Shown here piece by piece: positions 1 through 6,522 of a stretch of 7,481 nucleotides of DNA (position 1 is the first letter of the stretch; each line of letters opens with the position of its first letter). Location of the stretch: NCBI GenBank assembly GCA_030624805.1, contig JAUXJL010000091.1, positions 1 to 7,481 of the forward strand, given 5' to 3'. The position numbers were made by a program, and so were the translations under genes. Source of the stretch: Acidimicrobiia bacterium. Lineage in GTDB: Bacteria > Actinomycetota > Acidimicrobiia > Spongiisociales > SHLN01. The notes beneath the pieces were generated by a model that was given only the letters and a program-made list of their open reading frames with translations, did no database searches and had not been told where the DNA came from.

Positions 1-750
1 ATCCTGACCAAAAACGAGCGCCAAATAGGCCCCGAAAATCATGGCCGGACCGAAGGCGATCTTCGTCTTACGGGAGGCCCGTTGAGTCATGAGAAGGCCG
101 ATGGCGAGCACCCCCCCAATTCCTATTCCGAGGGAAATGCCGGCGCCGAGCACACGCCACGATTGAAACGTCAGGAATGCGCCGAGAAAGAATGCCAATT
201 TGACGTCGCCCATGCCGAATCCCCCGCGGGCGATGAGGGCGAGCAGGAAGAACAAGGCAAAATAGACAGCTCCCCCTCCCAACGCCCGCCAGAACGGCGT
301 CAGGTCGCTGTCGAGCACAGCCCCCAGGAACAGGAGAACAACACCGACCACAGTTGAGGGATACAGGATACGATTGGGAATCCGGTGGACGTCGAGGTCG
401 GTCAAGACCAACGTGAGGGAGGCGCCGGCAAACCACAAGTATGCGGGCAACACCCATTCAACCCCGATAATGAGCACCACCGCCACGAACAAGATTGCCG
501 TCGAGGCTTCAACGATTGGATACCGGACGCTTATCCGAGCGTCACAGTCCCGGCACCTTCCCCGGAGAACTAGCCACGAGAGAACCGGGACGTTGTCCCG
601 ATTGCGGATCTGGTGGCCGCATGTGGGACACGCCGACGGTGGGGAGACCACCGACATGCCGGCCGGGACACGGTAGGCAACGACGTTGATAAAGGAACCG
701 AAGATGAGTCCGAAAACGGCGGCGACCGCCGCTACCAGAGACGTTTCCAT
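1..750 (-). CDS. pilD: Type IV prepilin peptidase / N-methyltransferase, 3' end cut by window edge
   Basis: Integral inner-membrane aspartyl protease that removes the short leader of type IV prepilins and methylates the new N-terminal Phe. 250 residues are visible from an ATG at 750; no stop is reached before the edge, but the frame already covers nearly a full family length (about 250-290). The N-terminal domain has the two-pair cysteine motif: CPTC (residues 41-44) and CRDC (66-69), around the family signature DNVPVLSW. The catalytic aspartates are expected in TDLDVHRIPN (residues 117-126) and in GMGDVKL (D182), both intact. Hydrophobic segments lie near 5-26, 84-117, 131-146, 160-175, 198-220 and 232-248. 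It starts 28 bases after pilA2 stops, so it probably shares the pilA2 transcript and processes PilA1 and PilA2. An AGGG about 10 bases before the ATG is a weak ribosome binding site lying in the loop of a hairpin. Family assignment is secure; the exact C-terminus is not visible. Confidence 0.95.
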   Translation of the reverse strand, partial: METSLVAAVAAVFGLIFGSFINVVAYRVPAGMSVVSPPSACPTCGHQIRNRDNVPVLSWLVLRGRCRDCDARISVRYPIVEASTAILFVAVVLIIGVEWVLPAYLWFAGASLTLVLTDLDVHRIPNRILYPSTVVGVVLLFLGAVLDSDLTPFWRALGGGAVYFALFFLLALIARGGFGMGDVKLAFFLGAFLTFQSWRVLGAGISLGIGIGGVLAIGLLMTQRASRKTKIAFGPAMIFGAYLALVFGQD

Positions 751-779
751 GAGGTTCGGACCCTAGCGCCCGAAGCCTC
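751..779 (-). other. Hairpin across the pilA2-pilD junction
   Basis: Inverted repeat: on the minus strand GAGG, a bulged C, then TTCGG pairs with CCGAACCTC, giving 9 base pairs and a loop of about 10 bases. The 3' arm abuts the pilD ATG (750-748), and the only Shine-Dalgarno-like bases (AGGG, 761-764) are in the loop. There is no T-run, so it is not a classical terminator. It could lower pilD translation relative to the pilins or protect the upstream transcript from decay; this is inference. Confidence 0.4.
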
Positions 780-1255
780 TACCAGCTGTTTAATGTCCAG
801 GTGCCAGCCGCGGGTGGGCCGCTAGCGCTGCACGTGCTGAAGGGATTGGTCGAGTGGCGGCCGAACTGTGTACCGGCCGCGTGGTTCTCCCAAATAGCCA
901 TGTACTCGCCGCGAGGCGTCAGCGCCACTATGCAGATGGTCTCACCGGCGCCGTCCATGCTGAGCACGACCGGATCGAACGTATTCACAGCCGGCGAGGC
1001 CCCGGTCACGTTGAACAAGCTCGGCTCGATTGCTTGGAGAAGATCGAGGTCGGTTGTGAAGGTTTGGGCGCCTCCGGCGTAGAAGGCCTTCTCCGTAGTA
1101 AGGGCATTGCGGAGGTTGCTCTTGGCGGCGGAGTCCTCGGCTTCTTTGCGCTGTCCGAGGAAGGTCGGGATCGCAATCGCAACCAGGATGGCAACAATCA
1201 AAACCACAATCATCAGCTCGATGAGCGTGAATCCGCGGTCGTCTTTTCTCAACAT
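779..1255 (-). CDS. pilA: Type IV pilin, second copy (PilA2)
   Basis: 158-residue type IVa-style prepilin. The leader is 8 residues (MLRKDDRG), cleaved after Gly8, leaving Phe at +1 and Glu at +5 of mature FTLIELMIVV. The first ~25 mature residues form the hydrophobic alpha1-N helix that anchors the subunit in the membrane and packs the fibre core. The mature protein would be 150 residues. Cys108 and Cys142 (34 apart) probably form the D-region disulfide. The chain ends in Trp. It is a clear paralogue of PilA1: the stretch from FTLIEL through SNLRNALTTEKAF aligns without gaps, and IEPxLF and the Cys pair are shared. The ATG at 1255 is supported by AGGAGA at 1261-1266; a longer in-frame upstream reading runs antisense-like through pilA1 and is not a gene. 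The preceding hairpin and its own candidate promoter suggest it can be expressed independently of PilA1. Whether it is a major or minor pilin cannot be told from sequence. Confidence 0.95.
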   Translation of the reverse strand: MLRKDDRGFTLIELMIVVLIVAILVAIAIPTFLGQRKEAEDSAAKSNLRNALTTEKAFYAGGAQTFTTDLDLLQAIEPSLFNVTGASPAVNTFDPVVLSMDGAGETICIVALTPRGEYMAIWENHAAGTQFGRHSTNPFSTCSASGPPAAGTWTLNSW

Positions 1256-1260
1256 GGCTC

Positions 1261-1266
1261 TCTCCT
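1261..1266 (-). promoter_or_regulatory. Ribosome binding site of pilA2
   Basis: AGGAGA on the minus strand, 5 bases before the ATG at 1255. It fixes the short 8-residue leader as the real N-terminus, since the open frame itself continues far upstream. Confidence 0.75.
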
Positions 1267-1282
1267 GTGCGGTACGTCCCAT

Positions 1283-1311
1283 ATTTCGGTTTCGGAGAGG
1301 CCCGCCTTGAG
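1283..1311 (-). promoter_or_regulatory. Candidate sigma-28 (FliA/WhiG-like) promoter of pilA2
   Basis: On the minus strand CTCAA (1307-1311), 16 bases, then ACCGAAAT (1283-1290). The FliA/SigD/WhiG consensus is TAAA-N15-GCCGATAA; CTCA-type -35 elements are, as I recall, described for actinobacterial FliA. The -10 matches 5 of 8. Initiation about 7 bases downstream would give a leader of roughly 20 bases that begins just before the AGGAGA ribosome binding site. The -10-to-start distance (27 bases) nearly equals that of the pilB candidate (28). Confidence 0.45.
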
Positions 1312-1355
1312 GAAAAAGAAGGCAGTCGGCCACGGCGCGGGACCGGCTCGGCATA

Positions 1356-1387
1356 CAAGAAGCGGGCCCCGCAGGGCCCGCTTCTTG
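1356..1387 (-). terminator. Terminator-like hairpin after pilA1
   Basis: Perfect 14-base-pair inverted repeat: arms CAAGAAGCGGGCCC and GGGCCCGCTTCTTG around a 4-base loop, beginning 19 bases after the pilA1 stop codon. The stem is very GC-rich at its core and has a CTTCTT run on its 3' side, but no clean T-tract follows (TATGCC). It may terminate partially, or protect the pilA1 message from 3' decay, so that PilA1 accumulates above the downstream genes. Confidence 0.65.
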
Positions 1388-1406
1388 ATTAGTCATCGAG
1401 CTTGGA

Positions 1407-1871
1407 TTACCAGCCGCCGGCCGACCAGCCTGTGGTTGGCTGAGCCGTCGGGCAGGTGCCCAGGGATGGATCCGTTGCACTCTGGTAGTACACGGTTCCA
1501 GCCGTGGTGCCGTCCCAGACAGCGAAGTAATCGCCACCGTCGCTCTTCTGCACGAGGCAGACAGACACGCCGCCGGTGCCGATGGTCGCGGTGACCGGGT
1601 CGGCGCCTGTGCCGAACAAGTTCGGCTCGATGGCCGACAAGTCGGCGGTGGTGGCGGTAAACACCTGGTTAACGGAGAAGTAAGCCTTCTCAGTCGCCAG
1701 GGCATTGCGGACGTTGCTCTTGGCAGCACTGTCCTGTGCATTCTTCCGCTGACCCAGGAAGGTGGGGATGGCAATGGCGACCAAAATAGCAATAATCAGC
1801 ACCACCACCATCAGCTCGATGAGTGTGAAGCCCTCGTCTTTGTTGAGACGGGACCGCATCGCTTTGAGCAT
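1407..1871 (-). CDS. pilA: Type IV pilin, probable major subunit (PilA1)
   Basis: 154-residue type IV prepilin. A 14-residue basic leader (MLKAMRSRLNKDEG) is cleaved after Gly14; the mature chain starts FTLIELMVVV with Glu at +5 intact and is 140 residues long. The helical spine runs to about residue 65 (PTFLGQRK, then SNVRNALATEKAYF); the globular C-terminal part has Cys105 and Cys140 (35 apart), likely the D-region disulfide, is rich in Thr, Gly and Ser, and ends in GGW. The start at 1871 is chosen because AAGGAGA lies 7 bases upstream; the in-frame Met5 has no comparable site. The long intergenic promoter region upstream, the strong ribosome binding site and the strong hairpin behind it fit a highly expressed single gene, so this is the better candidate for the major pilin. 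That ranking is inference; PilA2 is the alternative. Confidence 0.96.
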   Translation of the reverse strand: MLKAMRSRLNKDEGFTLIELMVVVLIIAILVAIAIPTFLGQRKNAQDSAAKSNVRNALATEKAYFSVNQVFTATTADLSAIEPNLFGTGADPVTATIGTGGVSVCLVQKSDGGDYFAVWDGTTAGTVYYQSATDPSLGTCPTAQPTTGWSAGGW

Positions 1872-1878
1872 CTGATGT

Positions 1879-1885
1879 TCTCCTT
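1879..1885 (-). promoter_or_regulatory. Ribosome binding site of pilA1
   Basis: AAGGAGA on the minus strand, 7 bases before the ATG at 1871; nearly ideal, and it selects this start over the internal Met5. Confidence 0.8.
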
Positions 1886-1931
1886 ACGATCATCCACGGC
1901 CGAGCCTTTACCCGACCTTCTTACGCATGGG

Positions 1932-1959
1932 ATATCGACGCCGATAGGCAGAAGTTGAG
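1932..1959 (-). promoter_or_regulatory. Candidate sigma-28 (FliA/WhiG-like) promoter of pilA1
   Basis: On the minus strand CTCAA (1955-1959), 15 bases, then GTCGATAT (1932-1939). Against TAAA-N15-GCCGATAA the -35 matches 3 of 4 and the -10 matches 6 of 8 with the exact spacing. Initiation near 1925 would leave a leader of about 54 bases carrying the AAGGAGA site. No convincing sigma-70 pair was seen in the same 236-base region. Confidence 0.5.
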
Positions 1960-2022
1960 CCTTTCACGGCTTCGATTAGGGGTCATATTGAAGGGTTCCA
2001 AAGTAACTAGGCAATAAGCGCA

Positions 2023-2035
2023 TACGCAATACGCA
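2023..2035. repeat. Single copy of the ACGCAATACGCA core
   Basis: TACGCAATACGCA in the pilC-pilA1 gap. Its last 12 bases are identical, and in the same orientation, to two places in the tandem array upstream of aroE (7383-7394 and 7426-7437). It is probably a fragment of the same dispersed repeat. Confidence 0.55.
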
Positions 2036-2044
2036 AGAAACGGG

Positions 2045-2062
2045 GCCCGTTGAGAACAGGGC
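2045..2062 (-). terminator. Possible rho-independent terminator after pilC
   Basis: On the minus strand GCCC, a bulged T, GTT, triloop CTC, AAC, GGGC: 7 base pairs, followed by CCCGTTTCTT. It lies about 45 bases after the pilC stop, beyond the double hairpin. A moderate stem with a short interrupted T-run; termination of the pilBTC transcript here is plausible but not strong. Confidence 0.4.
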
Positions 2063-2064
2063 GG

Positions 2065-2111
2065 CCTAGCAGTTGCGTAGCAACTGCTAGGTGATGCGAA
2101 GTATCACCTAG
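2065..2111. repeat. Modular double-hairpin element with CTAG every 21 bases
   Basis: Three CTAG tetramers at 2066, 2087 and 2108 are exactly 21 bases apart. Between them are two 17-base units, each built as 7-base arm, 3-base loop, 7-base arm: CAGTTGC / GTA / GCAACTG (perfect) and GTGATGC / GAA / GTATCAC (one mismatch, a G-T pair on this strand). On the + strand both loops read GNA inside GCGNAG, resembling the exceptionally stable d(GCGNAGC) DNA mini-hairpin. The pilC stop codon (2108-2110) lies in the last CTAG. It resembles a REP-like dispersed palindrome; on the minus strand it could also act as a 3' stabiliser of the pilBTC message. Confidence 0.7.
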
Positions 2112-3331
2112 CCAACGACATTTACGAGGTTGAACATGGGGAGGTAGAGGGCAACAAGGATGCCACCGACCGTGATACCCATGAAGGCTATGAGAAGCGG
2201 CTCCAGCAGGCTGGTAAGTGCGTCAACGGTGTCGTTGACTTCCTGGTCGTAGAAGGTGGCGACCTTGTCGAGCATCTCGTCGACTGCTCCAGTCTCTTCG
2301 CCAACCGCGATCATCTGCACGACCATCGAAGGGAATATCGCATGAGATTGAAGCGGAAGGGCCAGCGAGTCACCATCCTTGACCGACTTGGCGACGTCGG
2401 CGACGGCGTCTCCGACGATCACGTTGCCCGAGACCTCTCGCACGATCTCCATGGCCTGGAGGATCGGAACCCCGGTGCGCAGCAAAACACCGAGGGTCGA
2501 AGAAAACCGGCTGATGGCAGTCTTGTGCACCACCCCCCCGAACACGGGCATCCTGAGCTTGAACATGTCCCACACCCGGCGCCCTGGAGGCGTGTTGATC
2601 CACTTGCGAAACCCGAACACGGCCAGTCCCGAAAGCGGGCCGACAATCCACCAGTACCCGGTGACGATGTTCGACCCCCCAATGAGGATCTTGGTTGGCA
2701 CCGGGAGGTCGCCTCCCGCCGACGCATACAGGTCGACGAAAATAGGAACAACGAACAGCATCATGGCGATGACCACGAGCCCGACCATCGAGAGCACCAC
2801 CACCGGGTAGGCCATGGCGGACCTGATCTTGCTGCGGAGTGCCACCGCAGACTCCAAAGCGTCTGCCAGGCGAATGAGCGTGTCATCGAGCACACCGCCG
2901 GCCTCACCGGCTCGCACCATCGCCGTGTATAGCTGGCCAAATGCCTTCGGGTGCTTTTCCAGGGCACTCGACAGACCAACCCCACGCTCGACGTCACGCC
3001 GGACCTCTCCGATTATCTTGGCCAGGGGCTTGCTCGAGGTCTGCTCCTCGAGGACGGACAACGACCGGAGCAGGGAGAGCCCGGCATTTATCATCGTGGC
3101 GAACTGCCGGCTGAAAACCGAGACGTCCTTGGACTTGATACGGTCGGAAAGCCCGGGGATATGGATCTCTGTCTTGAGGCCGGCGTTCTTCCTTGCTTCT
3201 ACCGCGAGAGGCATGACCCCCCGCTCCTTGAGAGCCTTGACTACCGCCTCGCGCGACGAACCCTCCAGCTGACCCTCGTGGACTTTGCCTGATTTGTCAC
3301 GCGCTCGATATGTGAACACTGCGGCGGCCAT
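2108..3331 (-). CDS. pilC: Type IV pilus inner-membrane platform protein PilC
   Basis: 407-residue polytopic membrane protein, the usual size for PilC/GspF. It is the platform on which PilB and PilT act to add or remove pilin subunits. It has two T2SSF domains: residues about 72-195 (FSRQFATMINAGLSLLRS, then MVRAGEAGG) and about 275-397 (FSSTLGVLLRTGVPI, then MIAVGEETG and VDALTSLLEPLL). Membrane segments are near 174-198, 222-241 and 378-397. The short N-terminal region begins AAAVFTYRARDKSG, typical of the family. The ATG at 3331 overlaps the pilT TGA by one base (TGATG) and a G-rich stretch lies just before it; an upstream in-frame start (3376) would sit deep in pilT and adds residues not seen in the family. 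pilC is therefore translationally coupled to pilT. Its stop codon is inside the modular hairpin element. Confidence 0.97.
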   Translation of the reverse strand: MAAAVFTYRARDKSGKVHEGQLEGSSREAVVKALKERGVMPLAVEARKNAGLKTEIHIPGLSDRIKSKDVSVFSRQFATMINAGLSLLRSLSVLEEQTSSKPLAKIIGEVRRDVERGVGLSSALEKHPKAFGQLYTAMVRAGEAGGVLDDTLIRLADALESAVALRSKIRSAMAYPVVVLSMVGLVVIAMMLFVVPIFVDLYASAGGDLPVPTKILIGGSNIVTGYWWIVGPLSGLAVFGFRKWINTPPGRRVWDMFKLRMPVFGGVVHKTAISRFSSTLGVLLRTGVPILQAMEIVREVSGNVIVGDAVADVAKSVKDGDSLALPLQSHAIFPSMVVQMIAVGEETGAVDEMLDKVATFYDQEVNDTVDALTSLLEPLLIAFMGITVGGILVALYLPMFNLVNVVG

Positions 3332-4857
3332 CAGCCACCCCCCAGGAGTCGCTTGAGGCCCTCTGGATCGGCACACCGCTCCAAGGCCAGTTCCCGAGTT
3401 ATCCGGCCGCGCTTTACGAGGTCGGCCAACGACTGGTCCATGGTCTGCATTCCGTGCTTCGAGCCTGCCTGCATCGATGACGGGATCTGATGGGCCTTTC
3501 CATCACGGATCTGGTTTCGGATTGCCGCCGTTGCGATCATGATCTCCACACCGACGGCGCGTCCTTTGCCGTCTGCGGTCGGCAGCAGTTGTTGGCTGAC
3601 TACGGCCTGGAGCGAGCTGCCGAGTTGCACCCGAATCTGCGATTGCTGGTGGGATGGAAAAACGTCTATGACACGGTCGATCGACTGCGGTGCGCTCTGG
3701 GTGTGGAGTGTTCCGAACACCAGGTGGCCGGTCTCGGCAGCGGTGAGCGCGGCACCGATCGTTTCGAGGTCTCGCATCTCACCCACGAGGATGACATCGG
3801 GATCCTGGCGTAACACGTGTTTGAGCGCATCATTGAAACTGAAAGTGTCAGTGCCAACCTCGCGTTGGTTGACGATTGCCTTCTTGTGCTTGTGAAGGAA
3901 CTCGATCGGATCCTCGATTGTCATGATGTGGACGGCGCGCTCTTCGTTTATGAGATTGACAATGGATGCGAGCGTGGTCGACTTGCCCGAGCCGGTCGGG
4001 CCGGTGACAAGGACCAGGCCGCGATGGAGATGAGCGAGAGTGCTCACTATGGGAGGCATCCCGAGATCGTCGGGTGCCAGGATCTCGTTCGGAATCGCCC
4101 GTAGCACTGCCCCGACAGAATCTCGCTGGAAAAACACGTTCACTCGGAAACGGCCGTGACCGGGGACCGGGTGCGAACTGTCGAGCTCCCGATTCTCTTC
4201 GAGACGCTGGCGCTGGTCGGCCGTCAATATGCCATAAATCATGCGCCTGAGCTCTGCGGGCATCATAGTTCCGAAACCCTCGAGCGGCTGCAGGTGGCCG
4301 TGCACTCGGATCTGCGGATCGGTTCCGGCCGTGAGGTGAAGGTCGGAGCCAGCTTTCTCCATGAGGATCTTCAGCAGGTCGTTGAGATGAACGTCCTCGT
4401 TGATTTCAACGGGCGGACCCTGGTCGAGCGCGAAGTAGTCCGAAAGCAGGCGATCAATCGCCCGCTTGGGGGCCAATGCCAAGGAGATCGGACTTCCGCA
4501 GGCGGTCTCGAGCGTCTCGCGCAGGTTGGCTGTGAACGGGTCGGCAACGGCCACGACCACCTCGTCGGATTCCACCGAAATGGGGACGGCAACGAGTTGT
4601 CGGGCGGTAGCGGCATCAAGTCGGTCGAGGGCATCGGGCTGAATGATGGTTTGCTCGAGGTTGATGTAGTCAATCCCCAGTTGTTCAGCCACAATCTCGA
4701 GTAGATCGGAGTCGGTTACATGACCAGAGCCCACGAGCAGCTTGGCGAGAGGAACATTTGATTTTGACTCCTCAATGAGCAGCTCTTCGAGCGTGTCGCG
4801 GCTCAGAAGCCGTTTGTTGACGAGCGACTCGCCGAGTTGACGACTGACCCTGCTCAC
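3331..4857 (-). CDS. pilT: Type IV pilus retraction ATPase PilT with extra N-terminal MshEN-like domain
   Basis: 508-residue cytoplasmic hexameric ATPase that drives pilus retraction; ordinary PilT is about 340-370 residues. Residues about 153-508 are standard PilT: SDLHLTAG (171-178), GRFRVNVF (235-242), Walker A GPTGSGKST (286-294), Walker B VILVGEMRD (355-363), His box GHLVFGTLHT (377-386) and the retraction-type motif AIRNQIR (445-451; usually AIRNLIR). Residues 1 to about 143 form an extra MshEN/T2SSE_N domain with the same layout as the PilB N-terminus: two 24-residue units (7-30 and 36-59) separated by 5, then LAPKRAIDRLLSDYF. Several unit positions are off-consensus (Arg16 for Gly, Glu30 for Gln, Ala38 for Gly), so ligand binding is doubtful. 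The start is GTG at 4857, overlapping the pilB TGA in a GTGA tetramer, which implies coupled translation. The AIRNQIR motif and lack of the PilB zinc cysteines argue against it being a second PilB. Confidence 0.96.
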   Translation of the reverse strand: MSRVSRQLGESLVNKRLLSRDTLEELLIEESKSNVPLAKLLVGSGHVTDSDLLEIVAEQLGIDYINLEQTIIQPDALDRLDAATARQLVAVPISVESDEVVVAVADPFTANLRETLETACGSPISLALAPKRAIDRLLSDYFALDQGPPVEINEDVHLNDLLKILMEKAGSDLHLTAGTDPQIRVHGHLQPLEGFGTMMPAELRRMIYGILTADQRQRLEENRELDSSHPVPGHGRFRVNVFFQRDSVGAVLRAIPNEILAPDDLGMPPIVSTLAHLHRGLVLVTGPTGSGKSTTLASIVNLINEERAVHIMTIEDPIEFLHKHKKAIVNQREVGTDTFSFNDALKHVLRQDPDVILVGEMRDLETIGAALTAAETGHLVFGTLHTQSAPQSIDRVIDVFPSHQQSQIRVQLGSSLQAVVSQQLLPTADGKGRAVGVEIMIATAAIRNQIRDGKAHQIPSSMQAGSKHGMQTMDQSLADLVKRGRITRELALERCADPEGLKRLLGGG

Positions 4858-6518
4858 GCGACGACCCGCATGAGCTCTTCGAGTGATGTGAATCCGGCTG
4901 CAACCTTCTCGAGGCCGTCATCCCACAGGGTCGTCATGCCCTGTTCGACGGCAATCTCCTGGATCTCATCGGATGGTCTCCGCTCAACTGCCATCCGCTG
5001 AATGTCCTCGCTGATAAGCAGGACTTCGTGGAGCGCCATCCGACCGCGGTAACCCGTGTTGGAGCACGAAGTGCAGCCGGCCGCTTCGAAGATCTCATCG
5101 GGGAGCTCGATCTTGGCGGCTTCGAACCTCCCGGCGTCTGGTGGGACCGCAACCCGGCACTTCTCGCACAGGCGGCGTGCCAGGCGTTGTGCGAGGACCG
5201 CATCAATCGAGCTGGCTACCAGGTAGGGCTCGACGTCCATCTCGATGAGCCGGCCAATCGAAGATGACGAGTCGTTTGTGTGCAGCGTCGAAAGAACCAG
5301 GTGACCGGTGAGGGCAGCCTCGATGGCGATTTGGGCCGTCTCCCGGTCTCGAATCTCACCTATGAGGACGATATCAGGGTCGGCACGGAGAATAGACCGC
5401 AGGGCGGAAGCAAACGTGAGGCCGGCCTTTCGATTCACCTGGATCTGGGTGATGCCGGCGAGGCGATACTCAACCGGGTCCTCGGTCGTGATGATGTTCA
5501 CCTCAGGACGGTTCAGCACGTTCAACGTGGCGTAGAGCGTTGTCGACTTGCCTGAGCCGGTCGGACCGGTCACGAGGATGGCTCCGTATGGTTTCGTATA
5601 GGAAGAGGCGTAGCGTTCCAGGTTGCGGTCGCTGAAACCGAGATCGGAGAGCTCGAGGAGGATCGAACTGCGGTCCAGAATTCGAAGCACAACTTTCTCG
5701 CCATAGACCGACGGAAGGGTGGCGACACGCAGATCTACCTGCCGCCCGGACACCTTGAGGCTGATACGTCCGTCCTGAGGTAGGCGGCGCTCGGCGATGT
5801 TGATATCGGCCATGATCTTGAGGCGACTCACCATGGCGTTCGCAATGGTGCGAGGCGTGGTCATCGCCTCGTGGAGAACCCCGTCAATACGGAACCGGAC
5901 CCGCAGATCCTTCTCGCCGGGCTCAATATGGATGTCCGAGGCGCGTTCGTTGATGGCGCGAGTGATGATTGTGTTGACCAGCTTGACGACGGGCGCCTCG
6001 TCGACTGAGGCCTCCATGGCGCTGAGGTCCTCGACCTCGGCCTGATCATCCAGCAGATCGCCAAGATCGGAGACAGCATCGTCGAATTGAGCCATCCGTG
6101 AGATGGCTTCTTCAACCTCGGTCCGGGTGGCGACCTTGGGACGGACGTCCATGCCGGTGATGGCGCGAATGTCGTCGATCGCCAGAACGTTGGCGGGGTC
6201 GGCCATGGCCACAATGAGGCTTCCGTCCTCTTCGAAGCCGATGGAAATGGCTGCGTACCGGCGAGCCAGGGCCTCAGGTACCAACGCGGTAGCGGACGGG
6301 TCGATGGTGACCTCGTCGAGTGAAACGAACTCGAGGCCGATGTGGTGAGCAAGCGTTTTTACGAGGTCGGTCTCTTTGACAAAACCCTCTTCGACCAGGA
6401 TGCGCCCGAGCGGCATGCCCGTTTCAGTTTGGATTTCTGTAGCGCGATCCAGGTCGGCTCGACTCAACAAGCCCTCTTGAAGCAGCATCGTGCCGAGATG
6501 CCGCGCTTCGGTTGTCAC
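4854..6518 (-). CDS. pilB: Type IV pilus extension ATPase PilB (GspE family)
   Basis: 554-residue cytoplasmic ATPase that powers pilin polymerisation through PilC. Residues 1-143 are an MshEN/T2SSE_N domain: two 24-residue units (7-30 and 36-59) with LGxxLxxxG cores separated by 5 residues, the architecture that binds c-di-GMP in MshE; the leading Arg positions are His7 and Pro36 and the second Gln is His59. A hinge rich in Asp and Glu (145-175) leads to the motor: SDIHIEP (194-200), Walker A GPTGSGKST (318-326), Asp box TTEDPVEY, Walker B IVLIGEIRD (383-391), His box GHLVLSTLHT (405-414). A zinc-binding tetracysteine is present (CEKC 451-454, CTSC 482-485), as in PilB/GspE but not PilT. The GTG at 6518 is chosen because GAGGAGA sits 4 bases upstream and the domain begins there; the frame is open further up to an ATG at 6650, but that would overlap aroE by 79 bases with a non-conserved extension. 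It has its own candidate promoter in the 53-base gap after aroE. Confidence 0.97.
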   Translation of the reverse strand: MTTEARHLGTMLLQEGLLSRADLDRATEIQTETGMPLGRILVEEGFVKETDLVKTLAHHIGLEFVSLDEVTIDPSATALVPEALARRYAAISIGFEEDGSLIVAMADPANVLAIDDIRAITGMDVRPKVATRTEVEEAISRMAQFDDAVSDLGDLLDDQAEVEDLSAMEASVDEAPVVKLVNTIITRAINERASDIHIEPGEKDLRVRFRIDGVLHEAMTTPRTIANAMVSRLKIMADINIAERRLPQDGRISLKVSGRQVDLRVATLPSVYGEKVVLRILDRSSILLELSDLGFSDRNLERYASSYTKPYGAILVTGPTGSGKSTTLYATLNVLNRPEVNIITTEDPVEYRLAGITQIQVNRKAGLTFASALRSILRADPDIVLIGEIRDRETAQIAIEAALTGHLVLSTLHTNDSSSSIGRLIEMDVEPYLVASSIDAVLAQRLARRLCEKCRVAVPPDAGRFEAAKIELPDEIFEAAGCTSCSNTGYRGRMALHEVLLISEDIQRMAVERRPSDEIQEIAVEQGMTTLWDDGLEKVAAGFTSLEELMRVVA

Positions 6519-6522
6519 AATC

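Noticed and set aside
755..785. Possible fourth sigma-28 site before pilD (TAGA, 16 bases, GTCCGAAC)
   Set aside because: Weak in both boxes and would start transcription inside the pilD start codon; better explained as read-through from pilA2.
854..1594. Long + strand open frame (246 codons) across both pilin genes
   Set aside because: It is antisense to pilA1 and pilA2, has no recognisable domain or ribosome binding site, and its openness follows from codon bias of the minus-strand genes.
1256..1792. Upstream extension of the pilA2 reading frame into pilA1
   Set aside because: It runs out of frame through pilA1; the ATG at 1255 has AGGAGA 5 bases upstream and starts a normal prepilin leader.
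1872..1960. c-di-GMP (GEMM) riboswitch in the pilA1 leader
   Set aside because: Looked for the GGCAAACC and GGGACGCAAAGC signatures; neither is present, and the expected leader (~54 bases) is too short.
4156..4704. + strand open frame of 182 codons
   Set aside because: Lies entirely antisense to pilT; no domain, no start signal.
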